From Ktedonospora formicarum (GTDB taxonomy: Bacteria; Chloroflexota; Ktedonobacteria; Ktedonobacterales; Ktedonobacteraceae): 64,000 bases of DNA. The DNA lies in contig NZ_BNJF01000004.1 in NCBI RefSeq assembly GCF_016587355.1, positions 1 through 64,000 on the forward strand, written 5' to 3'. How positions within the stretch are numbered: position 1 is the stretch's first letter; each line of letters starts with the position of its first letter. Of the stretch, positions 60,808-64,000 are shown in pieces. The position numbers and the translations under genes are program-made. The notes under the pieces were generated by a model, which had not been told where the DNA came from, did not search any database, and saw only the letters and a list, made by a program, of their open reading frames with translations.

Positions 60808-61904
60808 TTACACCGATGGTGTCGTCTCCTGTGGTGAAAATGCGGGCAGCACAAATTCTTTCATGAGCAGAGGTGGGAGAGGAGGACCGTCTGGTCCAAT
60901 GTGGGTCTGCATCGTGATGACCACGACAAGATCAAGGTCCGGCACCACTGCGATAACTTGTCCTCCATGTCCAGCCGCGCAACAGACTCTGCAGCCATTC
61001 CATTGTGGTAGAAACCAAAGGTAGCCATAACCCTCTCCCTTTGGTGTTGTCATATGGTTCATCCAGGTCTCCTGCATGTAGGCCGCAGGAATAACCTGGA
61101 GACCATCCCAGGACCCTCCATTGAGGCAGAGATAACCAAATTTCGCCATCTCGCGAGGGGTCAACTGTAAACCGTATCCTGCCGGATTGAATCCACGTGT
61201 GTCGATGCTCCACAGCAACGTATCGTCTTTGGTCCATAGACCAAGTGGATGTGGTTCTGCCTTGATAGAGGTTCCCTTTCGCCAGGGATATTTCCGCCCT
61301 TCTTCGTCTTGCCAGATGCCCAAAGGCTCAAAGAGACGAGACTGTGCATAGGCCGCCAGAGGCATCTTTGTAAGTGAGGTGAGTATCAATGAAAGGCAAT
61401 GCAGGCTCACATCGTCGTAGCGATGCACCTTGCCAGGTGTGTGCCGCATCGGGCGCGCGAGTATCTTCTCCGTCGAGGCCGTATCCTCCAGAAAGGTCAA
61501 AATATCATCTGAGGGCTCCTGGAAGCCGCTACTCATCGTGAGCAAGTGACGGATCGTAATATCCTGTTTGCGCACATCGTCAGGGAAATAGTGTGGAAAG
61601 AATGGCAATAGACATTGATCGAGCGATGAGAGCAATCCCTCCTGGAGAGCGATCCCCACCAGGGCCGATGTAATACTCTTGGTAATTGAGTTGATGTTAT
61701 GATAGTGAAGTGGTCCTGCACCCTGGTAATACTGCTCAAAGAGGAGATAGCCTGAGCGGACAATCAGGATGCTGCGCATATCAGTGATACCGCGAGCATA
61801 TTGATCGAGTTGAGCCAGATACGCGGTGTCGGCCCCTACGTCGGAAGGGGCGACTGTGCGCCATGTGTGTGTCGGCCAGGAGGGACGTTGGGGATGCTAC
61901 TCAT
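60808..61904 (-). pseudogene. Beta-lactamase-fold serine hydrolase, frameshift after codon 5
   Basis: The ATG at 61904 has AAAGGGGAGAAG upstream and encodes MSSIP, but the rest of the leader (QRPSWPTHTWRTVAPSDVGA) lies one frame away. One C is missing in a C run near 61890 (four where five would keep frame). Thereafter the enzyme is complete: RGITDMRSILIVRSGYLLFE, the S-x2-K nucleophile motif in NSITKSITSALVG, the Tyr-x-x motif region RYDDVSLHCLS and a GHGGQ motif near the C-terminus (CAAGHGGQVIAVV) in place of KTG. Translation from the ATG at 61779 could give a nearly whole protein. Class C/esterase-type penicillin-binding fold. Confidence 0.8.
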
Positions 61905-61927
61905 CAAAAACTTCTCCCCTTTTCTCT

Positions 61928-63197
61928 TCATATGGTATCCTTTGATCCTTCTGGTAGGCTCTTTCTCATGAGAGCGAGCAACCCATCCGCCACTGACTCG
62001 CGCCACGTGAGATAGTCATGGCCTCCATTATACTCTGTATAATGCACATCATATCCCTTCTTACAGAGCATGTCATGAAAATGTCGGTTTGCTATGACCT
62101 GGTCAACGGTGGCGGTTCGTTCTAAAAGGCCAACTTCCAGCGAAAAGCGAAGGGGCCGTTTTTCTCTTGCTGCATAGTGTGTTGTCAGCCATTCTCTTTC
62201 GGTTTCAGGTCCCCACCAGAAGGAGCCTGATTGAGAGAGGACCTTCCCAAAGAGGTCCGATGCCTCAAAGGCAACGAACGCAGCAGCGAGCCCACCAGCA
62301 CTGACTCCTCCGATGGTGGTACGAGCAGAATCAGAGGTGACATGATAGTGCTCTCGAAGCCAGGGAAGAAGTTCGTGTCGCAAAAAGTGGACGAATGTTG
62401 GGTTACAACGCATTTCGTGTAAGCGCGTCTGCGCATCCAATGAATCAATAAAGACGGTGATGAGGGGAGGAATCTTTTTCTCACTCAGGAGATTGTCAAG
62501 GATCGTTGGTGTTGGAATCACATGAAGATAGCAGAAGCCATCCAGCAGGAGAAGTATATCACATGGTTTGCCAGATGCGGTGTATCCTGGTGGCGTATAG
62601 ACCCATATCCGCCGTTCATTGGCGAGAAGAGCACTGCGGAAACGATGCATTGCAACTGTTCCCTTGGCGATCCCAGGCCGTATACGTCTCCAATAGTGCG
62701 AAGGAGCTTGAGGTAAGATGAGGACATGCCTGATACTCTTCATCATCAGCCATGTCCTCATCTTTGGGATAGAGAAAAATATGCCGATTGAGGGGGTCGA
62801 CTTGAAAGGTTGCCGTCCGCGCCTTCCAGTCTTTGATTTCTTTTAGATCAGTCAATGCATCATTGGGGGAAAGCTGATAGGTTGTGCGCATATCAGAGCG
62901 TAGACGATAGGTTTTGAACCAGAGATCGGTTTTCAGAAAGCGTTGGAGTTGATTGTGTGTCAACTCGCCCCAGCGTGTTGGCCCACCAATGAGCACGACA
63001 TTCTGTGTGTTGCCAGCATCTTTCCAGAGGAATGTCACGAACGAATGGAGTGGGTCATTAGGAAGTGATTCGATGAGCGGAGTCCCTTGCTTTGTCACTT
63101 CTTCCCAAAAGTGATGGAGAGCATACGAGTTCCCCTCTTCAAATTCTCGTTGTAATTGAGCAAGGCGGGGGCTCAGAAGAGAAGAATCGGCTGTCAT
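61928..63197 (-). pseudogene. Enterochelin-esterase-like hydrolase, frameshifted between domains
   Basis: The start at 63197 (MTADSSLLSPRLAQ) leads an N-terminal domain like that of Fes-type esterases: VTFLWKDAGNTQNVVLIGGP, RLRSDMRTTYQLSPNDAL and PLNRHIFLYPKDEDM. Near 62730 a frame change occurs; the next frame has HVLILPQAPSHYW, RIWVYTPPGYTASGKPCDIL, LLLDGFCYL, the nucleophile elbow TIGGVSAGGLAAAFVAFEA (Ser) and the His in EYNGGHDYLTWRESV. Fes-like enzymes cut ester bonds of ferric siderophores or similar esters. The two parts would make a normal ~420-residue protein if the frame were restored. It is followed by the serine hydrolase. Confidence 0.82.
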
Positions 63198-63284
63198 TCC
63201 CTGACCTTTCTTTTCACAGACAAGGCACATCATAGTTGCGTCCCAAAGCATCGTACCATAGAGACGAGGCGCGTGTCTAGCAAT

Positions 63285-63318
63285 AAACACGCGTTACTGC
63301 TAGCAGTAACGCGTGTTT
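63285..63318. repeat. Perfect 34-bp palindrome
   Basis: AAACACGCGTTACTGCT and its exact complement AGCAGTAACGCGTGTTT with no spacer, between the esterase start and the second inverted repeat. It could be a cruciform-prone site, an operator, or the joined ends of a lost element. Confidence 0.7.
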
Positions 63319-63381
63319 GACTGGTAGAACTACTATGACGAGGGTGAGATTGAAGCAAGAACTCTCCCCAAAGAAACTGGG

Positions 63382-63445
63382 GAGCAAGCGACTCTCCAGT
63401 TTGCATCTCTTCTGCCGAGAGGGCATACTGGAGAGTCGCTTGCTC
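63382..63445. repeat. 19-bp perfect inverted repeat, 26-base spacer
   Basis: GAGCAAGCGACTCTCCAGT (63382-63400) and ACTGGAGAGTCGCTTGCTC (63427-63445). The spacer contains a small hairpin (CTCTTCTGCCGAGAG). It lies 68 bases downstream of the leftward phosphotransferase stop and may serve as its terminator. Confidence 0.65.
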
Positions 63446-63513
63446 ATGAGATGATCCACCTCAATTTCAGTGCCCCCTCTCTGCCATATGCCTGAACATT
63501 CGCCCTTGTCATG

Positions 63514-64000
63514 TTAGCGAGCAGTGGCGAAATACTTCAAAGCACGCTCCATTGCGGCAAGAAAGCCTTGTATGCCATGTGGATTTTGATGCGCAGCATT
63601 CACCATGAGCATGATGAGTGCTTCTCGCAGCAAAGCAAGGTAAAAAAGGGCCTCATAGTTGTCTGTAAAGATCTCCTGGTTCCCGTAGGAGGTCATCAGC
63701 GTGCTCGTTGGGACACGTTCACGATAATAGGCATCCCAGTTGACGAAATCGATGACCGGGTGGTTGCCGGAACAATCCTGCATGTCGATAAGACCGCTGA
63801 TGTGATCGTCTTCGACAAAGATATGTTGCGGCCCAAAGTCACCATGGACAAGGACCGGCGTCGAAAACGTGTACAACTCGCGATGCGTGTCTAACAGTTC
63901 CAGAGACGTCGTAATCTTCTGTGCCGGGATATGCCAGTGCGCTGCAGCTGTAGACAGTTCAGTCTCTCGTTCATTCGCCATCAGCATGATGTCAGTAAAA
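63514..64000 (-). CDS. APH-fold phosphotransferase, 5' end outside window
   Basis: A partial gene; the frame stays open to the window edge, so the N-lobe is not visible. The catalytic loop is TPVLVHGDFGPQHIFVEDDH, the metal Asp is in ISGLIDMQDCSGNHPVIDFV and WDAYYRERVP follows, all typical of aminoglycoside-phosphotransferase-family kinases. The C-terminal helices (EALFYLALLREALIMLMVNA) complete the fold. It is a different subgroup from the copies at 40714 and 58889. The substrate is unknown. Confidence 0.8.
   Translation of the reverse strand, partial: FTDIMLMANERETELSTAAAHWHIPAQKITTSLELLDTHRELYTFSTPVLVHGDFGPQHIFVEDDHISGLIDMQDCSGNHPVIDFVNWDAYYRERVPTSTLMTSYGNQEIFTDNYEALFYLALLREALIMLMVNAAHQNPHGIQGFLAAMERALKYFATAR

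Noticed and set aside
60468..60854. 128-codon leftward frame at 60468-60854
   Set aside because: Part of it looks weakly protein-like, but there is no ribosome site, no domain, and the neighbouring open frames are short; not supported as a gene.
1..64000. tRNA or rRNA genes
   Set aside because: No cloverleaf with GGTTCGAATCC-like T-arm and no 16S/23S signature was seen on either strand, within the limits of reading by eye.

Overview
The window looks like chromosomal DNA of a filamentous, spore-forming soil Chloroflexota (Ktedonobacteria-like). This is inferred, not proven, from the mix of genes: an archaeal/viral-type family B DNA polymerase, a grpE-dnaK-dnaJ-MerR-clpB chaperone cluster with a large extra gene between dnaK and dnaJ, large PAS/GAF histidine kinases, beta-propeller and pentapeptide proteins, and many decayed insertion sequences. 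No rRNA, tRNA or CRISPR array was seen.

Layout. 1-4 kb: a decayed DDE transposase, a frameshifted small membrane protein, and a TetR regulator with a matching palindromic operator and a DUF308-type membrane protein. 4.3-7.8 kb: zinc alcohol/formaldehyde dehydrogenase, a nonsense-mutated SRPBCC gene, a second broken dehydrogenase and a truncated aldo/keto reductase. 8-12 kb: HAD hydrolase, then a graveyard of IS256, ftsH and histidine-kinase remnants. 11.8-20 kb: luciferase-like oxidoreductase, an intact PAS/GAF sensor kinase, a broken DsbA, a broken IS605-type TnpB, transaldolase and fragments. 20-28.6 kb: Hsp20, BON protein, broken aldo/keto reductase, a receiver/thioredoxin-reductase fusion, a ~16-repeat PQQ-like propeller and a second broken TnpB. 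29.4-39.1 kb: heat-shock cluster grpE, dnaK (frameshifted in a G run), a tandem winged-helix protein, dnaJ, hspR/cbpM, clpB and a pentapeptide protein.

40.1-48.9 kb: an ~8.8 kb element that splits the family B DNA polymerase gene exactly between two codons (Glu | Pro). It has 19-bp imperfect terminal inverted repeats, two overlapping tyrosine recombinase genes (Tn554-like tnpA/tnpB), a zinc-ribbon/coiled-coil protein, a TetR-controlled membrane protein with a consensus promoter under two operators, and a GC-rich aminoglycoside-phosphotransferase module bracketed by 199-bp inverted repeats.

51.1-57.5 kb: a leftward gene set with what looks like an undescribed system: a winged-helix regulator, a Tat-signal WD40 protein, a drug/metabolite-type transporter fused to a thioesterase that lacks its nucleophile serine, a large single-pass membrane protein, and four tandem small single-pass membrane peptides whose tails carry repeats of Tyr-Pro-His-Gly. 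A strong terminator follows the last peptide gene. 57.7-64 kb: a LexA-box-controlled umuD with a truncated umuC, a kinase-fold phosphotransferase, a beta-lactamase-fold hydrolase and an enterochelin-esterase-like enzyme (both frameshifted), and a partial phosphotransferase at the edge.

Many genes carry single-base homopolymer losses (dnaK, polB, the serine hydrolase), others carry clean nonsense changes. The first class could be assembly error; the second, together with the deletions, suggests real decay.
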